A stretch of DNA of 64,000 nt from Sesamum alatum. Lineage: Eukaryota; Streptophyta; Magnoliopsida; Lamiales; Pedaliaceae. Below the pieces are notes generated by a model. That model did no database searches. It had not been told where the DNA came from and saw only the letters and a program-made list of their open reading frames with translations. Positions 34,261-46,429 of the stretch are shown piece after piece; within the stretch, counting starts at the first letter, position 1, and each line of letters starts with the position of its first letter. Location: the NCBI GenBank assembly GCA_034509735.1, contig JACGWO010000002.1:28443636-28507635 (forward strand). Reading direction: 5' to 3'. The position numbers were made by a program, and so were the translations under genes.

Positions 34261-34277
34261 TATGAAATTAAGTTTAG

Positions 34278-34395
34278 ATTTTTTTTTTTTTAGATCTATA
34301 TTACACAACTCTTAATGAGATCTATTTTTTTTTTTTAGATCTATATTACAGAACTCTTAATAAGATCTATTTTTTTTTTAGATCTATATTACATA
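34278..34395. repeat. Minisatellite, 3 units of about 48 bp
   Basis: Three copies of a T-tract followed by AGATCTATATTACA and AACTCTTAATGAGATCTA. Only the third copy is incomplete. Confidence 0.85.
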
Positions 34396-34469
34396 AGACC
34401 AAATCAAGTAATTTCATATGTTAAAATTTGAAATATGAAATTTCGTTCAATTATTCATAATTTTAATAA

Positions 34470-34588
34470 ATTTCGTAATCAAAGTATTATTCAAAGTCAA
34501 TCAAGACCAAAACATAAACAAAATAACGACCAATATATAATTATAATTAAATAAACTGAATAATCTTCTTTATCTAAGTTGCTACAAC

Positions 34589-34645
<57 letters not shown>

Positions 34646-34810
34646 TATATAAATTTTTTAATCATAATAATAATAATAATAATTATAATAATCAAAATAA
34701 TAATCATAATTATAATCATAATAATAATAATCAAAATAATAATAATAATAATCATAATAATAATTATAATAATAACAATAATAATAAACTGAATAAATTT
34801 CTTAATCATT

Positions 34811-34841
<31 letters not shown>

Positions 34842-34992
34842 AATAATAAGAATAATAATAATAAACTGAATAAATTTCTTAATCAAAGTATTATTCATAG
34901 TCAATCAAGACCAAAACATAAACAAAATAACGACCAATATATAATTATAATTAAATAAATTGAATAATCTTCTTTGTCTAAGTTGCTACAAC

Positions 34993-35045
<53 letters not shown>

Positions 35046-35349
35046 CATCGTCATCATCATCATCATAATAATAATAATAATAATCATAATAATAATTATA
35101 ATAATAATAAACTGAATAAATTTCTTAATCAAAGTATTATTCATAGTCAATCAAGACCAAAACATAAACAAAATAACGACCAATATATAATTATAATTAA
35201 ATAAACTGAATAATCTTCTTTATCTAAGTTGCTACAATATAATAATAATAATAATAATAATAATATAATGATAATAATAATAATAATAATAATAATCATC
35301 ATCATAATAATAATAATAATAATAACAATAATAATAATAATCATAATAA

Positions 35350-35392
<43 letters not shown>

Positions 35393-35395
35393 AAT
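34470..35395. repeat. Triplicated unit with long AAT microsatellites
   Basis: A unit of about 130 bp (AATCAAAGTATTATTCA, ACCAAAACATAAAC, TCTAAGTTGCTACAACAT) occurs at about 34470, 34873 and 35116. Each copy is followed by a long (AAT)n array with interruptions. A single diverged copy without long arrays lies at 49820-49960. Poly-Asn and poly-Ile ORFs here are microsatellite translations. Confidence 0.9.
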
Positions 35396-35627
35396 ATCAA
35401 AACTTACAAAGGATAGTTAAATATAATTTAACTTCTAAGAATAAGTTTGGAACTTAGTTTTGATAAGAGAACAAGGTTTTTTAATATTTCTCTTCCTACT
35501 TTTGTATTTGTATGCTTTAAATCCATATTTAAGTATTTATCTTAGTCCTTTATGATCTACGGCATATAAATTCAAAAATAATTTATAAAATTGTATTAAA
35601 TTCCTATAACCATGAGAATAAGTACAC
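35396..35627. other. AT-rich flank of the CACTA element, no gene
   Basis: Non-coding. 35396-35450 is similar to 50545-50607. Ends with AAT (35628-35630), the left target duplication of the CACTA element. Confidence 0.6.
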
Positions 35628-35659
35628 AATCACTACAAAAAAAATGCGGGAATTGAAAC

Positions 35660-36280
35660 GGATATACCTGATCGTTCCAAATAGGAACGGTAAATGGAAC
35701 TGTTATGGAACGAGAAAAAGTTGATGGCCTCACTTTTGAGTTAATTGTAATACAAAAGAATAGGAACAGCACGATCGTTCCTATATATGTGCCAACATAT
35801 GTGTGCCAATATTTTAAACCTAATACCGTTCCTAAAAAGGACCCGGATATATTTTGGTATTTCATTTGGAACACATGTGTGAAAGTTTGAACGGTTTTCC
35901 CACCTGGAACACTGACCGTTCCTGTATGTGTTTCAAACACCGGTTCTATTTGGACCGGTTGCTTGACCATTCCAATATGTAGTGCTATATGAGACCCTTT
36001 TACGCCATGAGCAAAAATGTAATGCAATGACCGTTCTAAATAGTGGGTATATAGGAAATGCAATGTGGTTACAATTACCATTCCCAATTGTGCTTCAATT
36101 AGGAACAGTCGTATTTTGTGTGCCTCATACCGTTCCTAATACACCCTAACGGCTATATTACAACGGTAAGATTACCGTTTCTATAACCGTACCTGCGACT
36201 GTTCCTAAAGCTGGAACAATGACTATATTTTAATGGCTAGTTTTGTGTTCCAAATAATATTCCAATGCCCGTTCCAATAT
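35660..36280. repeat. Left subterminal repeats of CACTA element
   Basis: Many copies, in both orientations, of a 9-10-bp core (GGAACGGT / ACCGTTCC), every 20-60 bp. In En/Spm-type elements such repeats bind the element's own DNA-binding protein during transposition. Confidence 0.85.
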
Positions 36281-36284
36281 TTTC

Positions 36285-36292
36285 TATATATA
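36285..36292 (+). promoter_or_regulatory. TATA box of the TNP2 gene
   Basis: TATATATA lies directly after the last left subterminal repeat and about 150 bp before a 5' UTR intron (GTAAGT at 36438, AG at 36530) that precedes the TNP2 ATG at 36539. Confidence 0.55.
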
Positions 36293-36538
36293 TGTCCCCC
36301 TTCTTTCTCATTGTTCTTATAATTACTCTCCAACTCATTTTGTTGTAACTCCCCCTGTTGATTCTTTAAACGGAAAATCGAACGTATAAAATTACTTGCG
36401 TGAATTTTGCATTGATATTGATAAGTGTTTTGCTCAGGTAAGTATGCAAAATTCTGTAATTGTTAGTTATTATATATATATATATAATATTCTCGTCATT
36501 TATTTGAATATTGTTCTGAATTATACGTAGGACGAATC

Positions 36539-37471
36539 ATGTTAAGACAGTTGAGGAAATGGATATATGATCGAGACGTCCTGGGTGTAACGCCGGAGTT
36601 TAAGGACGGTGTTACAATATTATGAGCTCAGTCTCAGCGTGCATATATGGACGGGAACAAGATTAAGTGTCCCTGCCGGAAGTGCAAAAACGAACGTTTC
36701 AATACACCAGACGATGTAAATTTTGATTTGTGTATGACAGGGATTATGCCAGAGTATTATAATTGGACTTCGCATGGTGAGAAGAGGGTGCAGGAATACT
36801 TTGAAGCATTGACAGCGCCCCTGTGCAGCAGCAACAAACGCCACCAGTTCAGGAGGAGGGTAGTTCGCATTGGGGTGATGCAGGTCAGATGGATTGGTTG
36901 CAGAGGATGGTATTCGATGCCGCCGGGCCGTCTTTTTGGTCTTCGTACAACCAGGAGGGACCGACTGATGATGGTACTCGGTATTGTCCATCTGATGTGG
37001 GTCCAAGTTCATATTACGATTCAGGGCCCTATGATTATGTGTCTGGCTTGTCAGACCGTTTTTTTGATGTAGTTCATGCTGCCGACCAACCGTTGTGGAA
37101 TGGCTGCACCACCTCTCAGTTGGCGTCAATTGCCTCTTTGGTGAATATCAAGGCTGACGCGGGTTTTTTGGAGCATACATATGATTGGTTATGCCAGTAG
37201 GTGGATGTTGTAATGCCCTGCGATCACACTTTTCCTTCCGATTATTACAATACGAAGAAATTGATAAGAGAATTGGGTTTACCAGTTCAGAAGATTGATA
37301 CTTGCAAAAATTATTGCATGTTGTATTGGAATGACGATATTGATTTGGAATATTACAAGTTCTGTGGAGATGCTAGGTACAAGCCCACCAGGGACAGAAA
37401 TACTAAACGCAAGAAGTCCCCGTATGCCATTCTTAGGTATCTACCGCTTACCCCTCGGCTGCAAAGGTTGT
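36539..37471 (+). pseudogene. TNP2-type CACTA transposase, N-terminal part
   Basis: From ATG 36539 the frame reads the transposase-associated domain: a basic start, a stop at 36623-36625, then MDGNKIKCPCRKCKNERF (Cys-rich) and YYNWTSHGE. A frameshift near 36820 moves the reading to frame 1, and a stop lies at 37198-37200. It continues with LGLPVQKIDTCKNYCMLYW and ends at PLTPRLQRLL, the conserved block before the transposase core. There the Copia LTR9 begins. The protein would cut and join the element ends in the nucleus. Confidence 0.87.
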
Positions 37472-39582
37472 TGTTAGAATAGGTGACCCGAAAGCCAATA
37501 GGTTTGGCGATTTGTAACCTATTATACAACTCAATGTAAATGTAATATTACTATGTGATGAATAAAATGAGTATTTATCACTTCTGGTGCTTACTTTGTT
37601 GCGCTCATTTTACATTTGTTAAAACGGTGTTTAACTTATATCGCAACAAAGCCCACAGACCATGGATAACAACTCGTGCAGTTGGGCCACGTATTGAATG
37701 GTGGTCATGAAACCAACTGATTAACAGTTGGGTCTGAAACGTTCCAAGTCGAGGACTCTCGGCATCGAGAGTCCTATTGAGACTTGCGTCAAGAGTCGTG
37801 TTCATTAGATGAGTGCCGTGTTTCATCGGTGACAGGCATGGGACGCCTACACGATCTTGATGGGTTGGTCGACTGGGGTCGAGCCGACTGGACTGACTCG
37901 CGAGGATCATCATATGTAAGCCTTGGAGGCTTGGTCGGTATGATTGGTTTTCCCCGGTTCCGATAGTACGGGAGTAATCCTCAGACTTGAGGGATCATGG
38001 CAGTCGCGTGCACATGACGGTTGTATCTTGGATCTGGCGGGAGGTAATCATTCTGTAAGATGATTATCATAAGCCTTGTCCAGTGCAGTCGGAATGTGTA
38101 GTGAGGACGGTGGATTCCAAGAAGAGGATCCGTCCCCTGTCAGTATGTGACAGAGGTATCTTCTATGCGCTCGGAGACACGTTCATGCTGTTTAAAGCTG
38201 TGGCCACAGTGGTTGGTTGAACAGGGAATGGTTTCCTGTGTCGACGCAATGAAGCATACGTGGTCTCGAGTATTAAGCATAGATGCCTAGTCAAGGATGG
38301 GAACCGACGCCCAATTCCATACCCTAGACTAAGGCCAGGAGACGGTAGACGGAAGGATCGTACCCGTACGGAATTGGCGCCTAAATGTTCACGCCAATTC
38401 ACCTAGTCTCTAGTGCCATGGACCGTTGCTAGACGGCCACCCATGGTAACGGGCCCTTGTGGGACACAGGCCAAGTCTAGCTGAGGGTGAACCTAAAGGG
38501 TCACACATAAATCACCGAGGAGGTTGAGAGATCGACTTGGAGTCAATCTCGAAGGATAAAATAAGTAATTGGATTACTTAAGGGAAAGTCCATTGGATGG
38601 ACGGGCTGACATTGTATCGGGCTTTCGTTTAATCGGTAAATTGGATTTTCGATTAAATATGGAAAGTTGAGACGTTGAGACGTTGGATCTTTTAATTGGA
38701 TTAAAAGATCAACGGGAATAATTTAAATGGACATTAAATTGGATTTAATGTTGGATTCGTTGTAATTGGATTACAATAAAACTCGGTCAATTAAATTATA
38801 CCCGAGAGGAAAAATAATTCCTATTTTGGATTAGGAAGAAGTTGGACTTCTTCCCTTAATTAAACATGGCCGACATGCTCCCTTGGAGGAAGCAAAATCA
38901 GCCATGTTTCATGCTAGGTGGTATGTTGACTTATCTCTTTTGGAAAGAGACAAATCAACTCCAATCAAGCTCTTCCCTTTTGGTATGATTTGATCATACC
39001 ATAAATTTTGGTAGGCTTGATTGAAGAATTGATGGTGATTGATTGGAATGAATCTAGACATCCTTGGATGAACCTAGACACATTCCAATAATCACATTAA
39101 TTATGTATATATATTAGAATATACAACATCAAGCATAAGTGATTCATTATTCATCTTTTTCTAGGAAAAAGAGAAGACAAAATCCCTCTTCTCTCTCTCA
39201 ACTCTCGGCCCTCTCTCCCTCTCTCACACTTGTGTTCTTCACTTGATTTTGAATCAAGAAGAAGAACAAAGTAAGTTTAAGAGAGCACTAATTCATAGTG
39301 TTCTTCTCTTAAACCGATTCCTTCTTAAACCCGTTCTTTTCTAGCAAGAAGAACGTGTGTTTCTTCCGGTGTGGTGTGGATCACCTTTGGAGAATCCATA
39401 CGTTTGGATTTCGTGAGCGTTCCAAAGAAAGAACAACGCTAGTAGCCGAGAGCATACGCTAAACAATCAAAGGTAACGGTTTTACTACGCTTTGATTGAT
39501 TTAATATACATCTATGCCCTGTGTGTTTAAATATATGTTTCTAATATTTACACGTCCTACATCGAACGCCCGGTTGAGCACC
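37472..39582 (+). mobile_element. Copia family B LTR9, 3'-truncated, inside TNP2
   Basis: Starts TGTTAGAATAGGTGACCC and follows the family B LTR closely up to GGTTGAGCACC. The last 120 bp or so of the LTR are missing. It lies in the same orientation as TNP2. Because the 3' end and the adjacent TNP2 core are both lost, no target duplication can be seen. Confidence 0.85.
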
Positions 39583-39649
39583 ATCGGAAGGCATGCTATT
39601 TAAATATATGTTTCTAATATATACACGGGGGCATTCTATTTACAACACA
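39583..39649. other. Filler DNA at a deletion junction
   Basis: About 67 bp join the broken LTR9 to TNP2. They contain an 18-bp copy of the downstream TNP2 start (39583-39600, again at 39650-39667) and a copy of 28 bp of LTR9 (39526-39554, copied at about 39598-39627, one mismatch). This is templated filler as expected from error-prone end joining. Confidence 0.75.
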
Positions 39650-39657
39650 ATCGGAAG

Positions 39658-41898
39658 GCATGCTATTTTGACTGCCACAGGCAGTTCCTATCATCGGATC
39701 ATCCTTATCACAGGAACAAGAAAGCCTTCACTAAAAATCGAATCAAGAGGAAGGTTGCACGTCCGACGCTGACAGGAGAACAAATCCGAACCCATGTCAA
39801 TGCGTTTAGTGTGGTAGTCGAACAACCGTTGAGTGAACCAGAAGGCTACGGTGTCGACCATAAGTGGACAAAGAAAAATATCTTCTGGGAGCTTGAATAC
39901 TGAGGACCGCATCTGATATGACTCAATCTTGATATCATGCATATTGAGAAGAATGTGTTTGATAATATATCCAATACTGTGATGAACATCAAGGGGAAAA
40001 CGAAGGACAATCTAAATGCACGGAAAGATCTCAAGATCATATGTGATGGCCGGAGCTTGAGGTGGAAGAAAGGAGACCGAACATGATGCCCAAAGCGGTA
40101 TATACACAAACAAAGGAGCAAAAGAAGAAGATATATGAGTGGATTCGTTGTCTTAGGTTTCCTGATGGATATGCCTCTAACTTGGCCCGTTGCGTCGACA
40201 TGAAGGAGTTAAGGATGCACGGTATGAAGAGCCATGATTGTCATGTATTCATGCAGAAGTTGATTTCGGTTGCCTTCCGTGAAATGCTTCCAGAAAACGT
40301 GTGGGGGGCCTTGACGGAAGTGAGCCTTCTATTCCAGATCCTATGCTCAACAACACTAGATGTGGCCAAGGTAAAAGAATTGGAAGATAGTGTAGCCGTC
40401 ATCCTGTGCAATCTTAAGAAAATATTTCCTCCTTCTTTTTTCGACTCAATGGAGCATCTAATTGTTCACCTTCCATATGAGGCGCGCGTTGGGGGGCCCG
40501 TGCAATACAGGTGGATGTACCCATTTGAGAGGTAATTAATTAACTACTGTTAAATATATTATTCTTAAGTAGCAATTAGATTGCATTTTAATAAATACTT
40601 GTATGAATAGATTTCTACATGATTTGAAGAAAAAGGTGAAAAACAAAGCACACATCGAGGCGTCAATTGTAGAGGCTTATATTGCCGAAGATATCGGGCT
40701 TTTCTCTTCTCACTACTTCGAACCGCACATTCTCTGCAAGCGAAGCAGACCCGGTCGGAACGATGATCTTCCGAGCAACTATGATCGAATAGTACGGTCC
40801 ACTTTCAATTACCCGGGCCGAGCACGTGGAGCCGCAAAGAAGAGATGGCTAAGCGGTGAGGAACTTCATGTTATTGAGACATACGTCTTGTGTAATTGTG
40901 AAGTTTTTGCACCGTACTACGAGTAAGTGTCTTATATAAACCTAATTATATGAGCCTTCTTTTCAGTTTCAATTTCAATTACATGTATATTTATAACTAT
41001 TCGTTTTACTGTAACAGGTGATTCTTGAATGAACTGTTCGAGCAACACAATTCGGAGGACCTGATAATTGATCAACTAGTGGTAACACAATTCAAGGATT
41101 GGTTCAAGCGTCGTGTAAGTGTTTTTTTCACTTTCTTGTAAGTGCATGCTATCTGCTCATTAATTTGTAATCAAATTATTTCAATTGCTATATGATAAAT
41201 TGTAGGTGAAACCCGAATTGAACCACACAAACAACAAATTATTGATGTTGCATTATTGGGGCCCTAGAGCAGAAGTGACGACATACCCATCTTACATCGT
41301 CAATGGCTTCAATTTCCACACTGAACATCACAATGTCGGGAAGTCAACAATGAATTGTGGTGTTTGTGAGAAAAGCTCATCACATATAGACATGGATTCC
41401 GACTTCTATGGAATTTTGGAGGAGATAATTCAGCTAGATTACCCACTAATTCCAAACATGCACATTGTACTGTCTAATTGTCGTTGGGTCAATCCGGTTA
41501 GAGGCATGAAGATACACCCTCGTTATCACGTCGTTGATATCAACTTCAAAAAGCTCTACCAAAAGAATGAACCATTCATACTGGCTCAACAAGCAGTACA
41601 AGTCTACTATGTGGATTACCCGAGCATGAAGAGAGACAAAGTTGACTCGAAAGCTATTTGCAAAATCAAGGCTCAAAGAGTAATCGACGACTCGCGATGG
41701 ACCGAGGTCGCCTATCAGATAGATGAAGTCATACCTAATCCAGATGTCGTAATGGATAACCAAACCTTTGAACTGCATGACCCAACAGAAATGCAGTTGG
41801 TCATTGATCATGGAGCAGGGACATCGCGCTTGCCAGACAGCGAAACCGAAGATGAAGATAGCTTTGACGAGGCTGAGTCCGATGAAGAGACTTATTAA
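39658..41898 (+). pseudogene. TNP2-type CACTA transposase, C-terminal part (with introns)
   Basis: Resumes at a CHRQFL and DHPYH motif, then LDIMHIEKNVFDN, GKTKDNLNARKDL, and the DUF4218-like block with LPYEARVGGPVQYRWMYPFE. Intron 1 is 40532-40610 (GT-AG) and restores an ER-FLHDL reading. A second intron starts at 40925 and a third is 41115-41205. The last exon (41206-41898) is DUF4216-like: LHYWGPRAEVTTYP, CGVCEKSS, an NCRWV motif, ending acidic. Stops near 39900-39930 and between introns show decay. The central catalytic core between LQRLL and CHRQFL is absent. Confidence 0.87.
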
Positions 41899-41989
41899 AT
41901 TTTCTGAAAATTTTCTGTAATTTTTTTATTAACCTTATTGTAAAAATTGTATTAGATATATGTATTTTTATTATTTTAAAAAATCAGAA

Positions 41990-43130
41990 TAAATTTTAAA
42001 ATTTGGAATGGATATTATGTACTATGATCGTTCCTAATACAAGTACAACTTTTTGAATAGGCGCCAAACAAAAAAAATTATGGGAAATTTGAATTAGGAC
42101 GGTCCGAATTTCCAACGACCGTTCCTATTTCAGGTACAATTTTTAAAATATGGCGGGAACTGAAAAAAAAATTAAGGAAAATTTGAATTAGGAACGGTCA
42201 GTGAAAACCTAAGATCGTTCCTAATCAAGGTACAATTTTTCAAATGGCGCGTATTGAAAAAATGGCTCCAAGTTTGAAATAGGAACGGTCATACCAATTG
42301 ACTGACCGTTCCTAACTGAGGTCCAATATTTTGTTTTAGCGCCCAATGAAAAATTGGTGGAAAAATCAACTTTTGGAGCAGTTAGTTTATAGACGACCGT
42401 TCCTAAAGAAAATTGCTACAACCCGTTCCTAAGACAGTGATGACCGTTCCAAATTTGGTTACTATAATGTGTATTTTGCCTAATTTGGACGATATCTCAA
42501 CATCTGTGAGTCGGATGACACCATATTTCAACACATATAAGATTATGGATATGAATTGATATCCAACGGTCTAATTTTCAATCAGCAACCCGGATATAAG
42601 GATGCATCTATTTTTCTTAGGATGAATATTGATCGGATATGATATCTCGAGATTCGCACACCAAAAATTTTCAAAACGACATATAATGTATTCTTTTGTG
42701 TATTATATCATATCTAACGGTCTGATTGGAATTTTGACAGTTTTATGCGTTGCAGTACAACAATATAGGATGCTAGTTACATCTGTGAAATACTAACAAA
42801 CATAAATTTACAAATATACTTCATATTGTGAACCTATGTCTATTTTTTGAAAATTACTATATATTTTTAAAATCTTTAAACATCCAATTGTATACGTTTA
42901 TTTAATAAAATAAGTGTTCAGAACGTATTTTTCTTAATTTATATTTATTATCTAAGAAGATAAAAAAAAATTGTAATACATATAGGAACAGTTCCATATA
43001 GAAATAGGAACGGGTAATATATACAGCTACGAAAACGACGTCGTATATGTTTGTAGGAACGGTACTAGTAACATTTACAATATTAAATGACCGTTCCTAG
43101 TAAGTTTATGGCCATTGCTATGTCTTCAAA
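41990..43130. repeat. Internal GGAACGGTC-type repeat block of CACTA element
   Basis: Between the two genes lies a second cluster of the subterminal core, in 60-80-bp units (about 42020-42440), with a few more copies at 42985-43100. 42480-42980 is AT-rich without ORF or repeat core. GACGTC lies at about 43037. Confidence 0.75.
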
Positions 43131-43140
43131 CGTTGTCGTT

Positions 43141-43380
43141 TTAATAGCATAATGACGTTGTTTTCCAAAATTTGGACCTCTCACTCTCTCTCATCGTCGC
43201 ACTCTCCCTCCCAATCTTTCTCTCCGTCGCACTCGCCCTCTCCCTCTGAATCTGCCACCGCCCTCGCCGCCGAGAGCCTCCGCCACCACCCACCACCATC
43301 GGAGCCACTGCCGCCTCAGCCTTCTCCTCCGCCTCCTCAGCGTCCTCCGCCATCATCGTATAGCAACACTAACAAGTAGG
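43141..43380 (+). other. CT-rich, Ser/Pro-coding stretch, possible 5' exon
   Basis: A pyrimidine-rich tract (CTCTCT) followed by Ser- and Pro-rich coding potential on + (75 codons). It could be the untranslated first exon of the second CACTA gene. No domain is recognisable, and homopolymer-like composition makes the ORF weak evidence. Confidence 0.35.
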
Positions 43381-44640
43381 GTTTCCAAAAACCCTACTCT
43401 GAATTTCATGTGTAAATTTTTCTACAAATTATGTAAATTCATGTGTAATTTAGGACTGTAAATTTTCTATAAATATTTGTAATTTAGGACTATAATTGTA
43501 ATTTTTGTAATTTTTTGTGCTGTAATTGTAATTTATGAGAATTTTGGACTGTAATTGTAATTTATGAGAATTTTGGACTATAATTGTAATTTATGAGAAT
43601 TTTTCTGATTATTTTGTGTTATTTTTCTGAATTTTCTACATTTCTGTAATTATTTTTGGGAATATTCTGAATATTTTAAGCAATTTTTAAGCAATTTTCA
43701 TAACTTCTGTGACTTTTTATGTTAAATTCATAATTTCATGTCAGTAATTAGAAAATTGTAGGTAATTTGTGTACTTTTCTAATATCATTAAAAATTTCAA
43801 AATTTTAAATGTTTCAAAAAACTAGAAATTTGTATATTTTAAAAATCTGAAAATTCGGAAAATCTGGAAATTTGTATTTTTTAAAATTTTTGAAATTTGT
43901 ATTTTTTTTAAAATCTGAAAATTTGTATTTTTTTTAAAAAATTGGAAATTTGTATTTTTTTTAAAAAAATCAAAAAATTTGTATTTTTTTAAAAATCTGA
44001 AAATTTACTGTAATTTTAAAATTGTTTGTGAATGTTTTGATAATTTTCTGAAATTTTAAATATTTTTATGTCATTTTCTATAATTTTAAAATATTTTTAG
44101 AATTTTCTGTAATTTTAAAAAAATTATGTATCTTTAACAAAATTTCTGAAAAGTTTTTATAATTTTATGTAATTTTAAAAATATTTACTCATAATATATG
44201 AAATTTTTTAATTTTTTATAATATTTTGTAAGGATATAGGCAAATATTGGTATTTAGTATAAATATTTAGGATAATAGAACGATTTAGTGCAATTTTATG
44301 GTAAATTATGGTATTTAGTATAAATATATAGAGAAATAGAAGGATTTAGTGCAATTTTAGGGTCAAATTTTTGGATTTAGTATAGATATATAGGAAAAAT
44401 AGAAGGATTTAGTGTAATTAAGCGTCAATTTTGTGTGTTAGCATATATTTTAGGAAATAATTTTAGGATTTAGTAAATATTGTAGGAATAATTTTAGGAT
44501 TAATTTTGGGACTTAGTATACAATTTTAGGATTTAGTTTACATAAATATTTTAAAATATTAGAAAAATTATCATTATTCAAATAATTTGATACTTACATG
44601 CATTTTTTAACTTCATTACCACTAATATTTTTAAAAAAAA
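43381..44640. other. AT-rich low-complexity spacer of CACTA element
   Basis: Imperfect short repeats: ATTGTAATTTATGAGAATTT (about 43510-43600), AAATTTGTATTTTTTT (43860-44010) and AGGATTTAGTGCAATT (44270-44420). No ORF. Probably a long intron or promoter region of the second gene. Confidence 0.55.
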
Positions 44641-44651
44641 AATTCTAGATC

Positions 44652-46245
44652 ATGTCTTGTCGGAGTTTTTCAACTAGAGGAGGTGGACGTGGCCGCGGTC
44701 GCAGCTCACCGACCATACCGCCGGCCGGTGCTGCTTCCCAGGATGGGAAAGCAGTGTTCCGACCACCACCACCTTCACCACCACCACCACCACCACCACC
44801 ACCGGCAGAGCAGGCACCGGCAGCACCTATGCCGGATCAACAGCCCAGTCCGTCTACCACTGCACCCGTCAAGGAGGGTGGTGGACCATCCACTACCGTA
44901 CCGGCGGTAGATCCGGCCCGTCCATGGGCTGCCCCACCATTCCCGCCACCATCCGCTTGCTAATACACCACACTTGCCGACGCAAGGTATATTTACATTT
45001 TTTTAAATTTTTTTTGTAATTTAAATTCTTATTTTTATCTCACACTAATTATTATATAATTTCAGGAGGGATCGGAAGGTACATGAGTGCATCAATGCAA
45101 TGGTGCGAGGACACTATCCCCACCCTTGGGGCAGTTTGCCCAAGGTATTGCCAGAGCACCAGCATTTCTGGTTTGAGAGCCTGAAGGTAAGGTTAATTTC
45201 AGTTATCAATTAAATTTTTATTTTAAATATTTTAATAATTTCATTTCTGATATATATATATATATATATATATAATACAAATGACGTACTGGTGGGACTG
45301 CGACGTCGAGGCAATGTTCAAGATCTTCCATATCTGGGCGGGGAAGTTTCTCCGGAAAAAGTTTGTCCTCGCCAAACAGTCCCTGCAGAAGCCTCTATGG
45401 TTGGCGAACGAGGTTTGGCGGCAGCTCCTCCTCTATCGGGAGTCCTTGGAGTTCAAGTAGGAGTGCGCAAAGAACAAGGCGAACCGGTCTGTCAACCTAG
45501 CCGCATCCGCTACTGTGTACCGCGGGGCTTCTGTCTCCGTCGGTATGCACAAGCAGAAGATGGTAAGATGTTTAATGTTATTTAAAGTATTTATTATTAT
45601 TAAATTAAAATTGTAATAATTGTTTTCCATTTCTTTTACAGGAGGAGCAGCTCAACCGGCCAGTGAAGCAGATGGAGTTATTCTCCAGATGCTACAAGAA
45701 GAAGGCCGACAACGGCTAGAGCGGGCCGAGGGCAGCGGAGGTGGCGGTAAGTTGTGCATTTCATATTCTAATTTATTTTTTTAATGTTTGAAATTATTTT
45801 AATTTATTCTAATTAATTCTAACTATTTTTGCAGGAGACGTTCCAAAAGATGCTCGAGGATCACCAGTCTCAGGCCACACCTAATCCTGGGGATGCTCCG
45901 ACCGAATCAGAGGGCTCGGTGGCGCAGACCGAGCAGGAAATGTGGCTGGCTGCGGTCGGGGGCAAGAACAAGGGCTGAGTATTCGGTCTTGGTTCTTAGG
46001 CCCACGGTCTCAGCCAGAACGTTACCTCGCTATCACAACCTCCAGGGCCGATGCCAGTGCCAGCGCCTTTGTCAAACCTGGAGGGTCGGATGGTCCGCCT
46101 CAAGGAGATGATGGTGGACATGATGGGCATGATGAAGGCCCCGCAGACCAGTCACTCCGGTACAAGCCCGTCACGGCCTCCTAGAGAACCCCCCCCCCCC
46201 CTTCAGATGTTGACGAGATGGACGAGAACGAGGAGGGCAAGGAGT
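44652..46245 (+). pseudogene. Second CACTA gene, Transposase_24-type (Ptta/En/Spm), four introns
   Basis: Starts with an RGGGRGRGR stretch and a Pro-rich run (nine Pro from a CCA repeat). Introns with GT-AG borders: 44987-45065, from 45187 (acceptor unclear, followed by MTYWWDCD), 45563-45641 and 45747-45834. The exons carry the plant transposase core: HPWGSLPKVLPEHQHFWFESL, WAGKFLRKKF, LQKPLWLANEVWRQLLLYRES, and NKANRSVNLAA. A stop within FK*EC (about 45457) and later stops show inactivation. The C-terminal end has a MVRLKEMMVDMMGMM helix and an acidic tail. Such proteins assist CACTA transposition or bind subterminal repeats. Confidence 0.82.
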
Positions 46246-46429
46246 AGATTTAGGACTTTTTTTATTTTTGTAATTAAATTGGATAATATTCTCATTTAAT
46301 ATAATTTTTACTTCTAAATTATGCATTTTTCCATATTTAAATAATAATTATAAAACTAAATTCAAAAATATTATTAATAATTTAATATATATTTTAACAT
46401 AATAATTATTACTATAAGAAAATTAATAA

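Noticed and set aside
34579..35420. Poly-Asn and poly-Ile ORFs on both strands
   Set aside because: They are translations of AAT/TTA microsatellites in several frames and have no non-repeat sequence.
43141..43380. Ser/Pro-rich ORF as a host gene
   Set aside because: Low-complexity CT-rich tract inside the CACTA element, without domain; kept only as a possible 5' exon.
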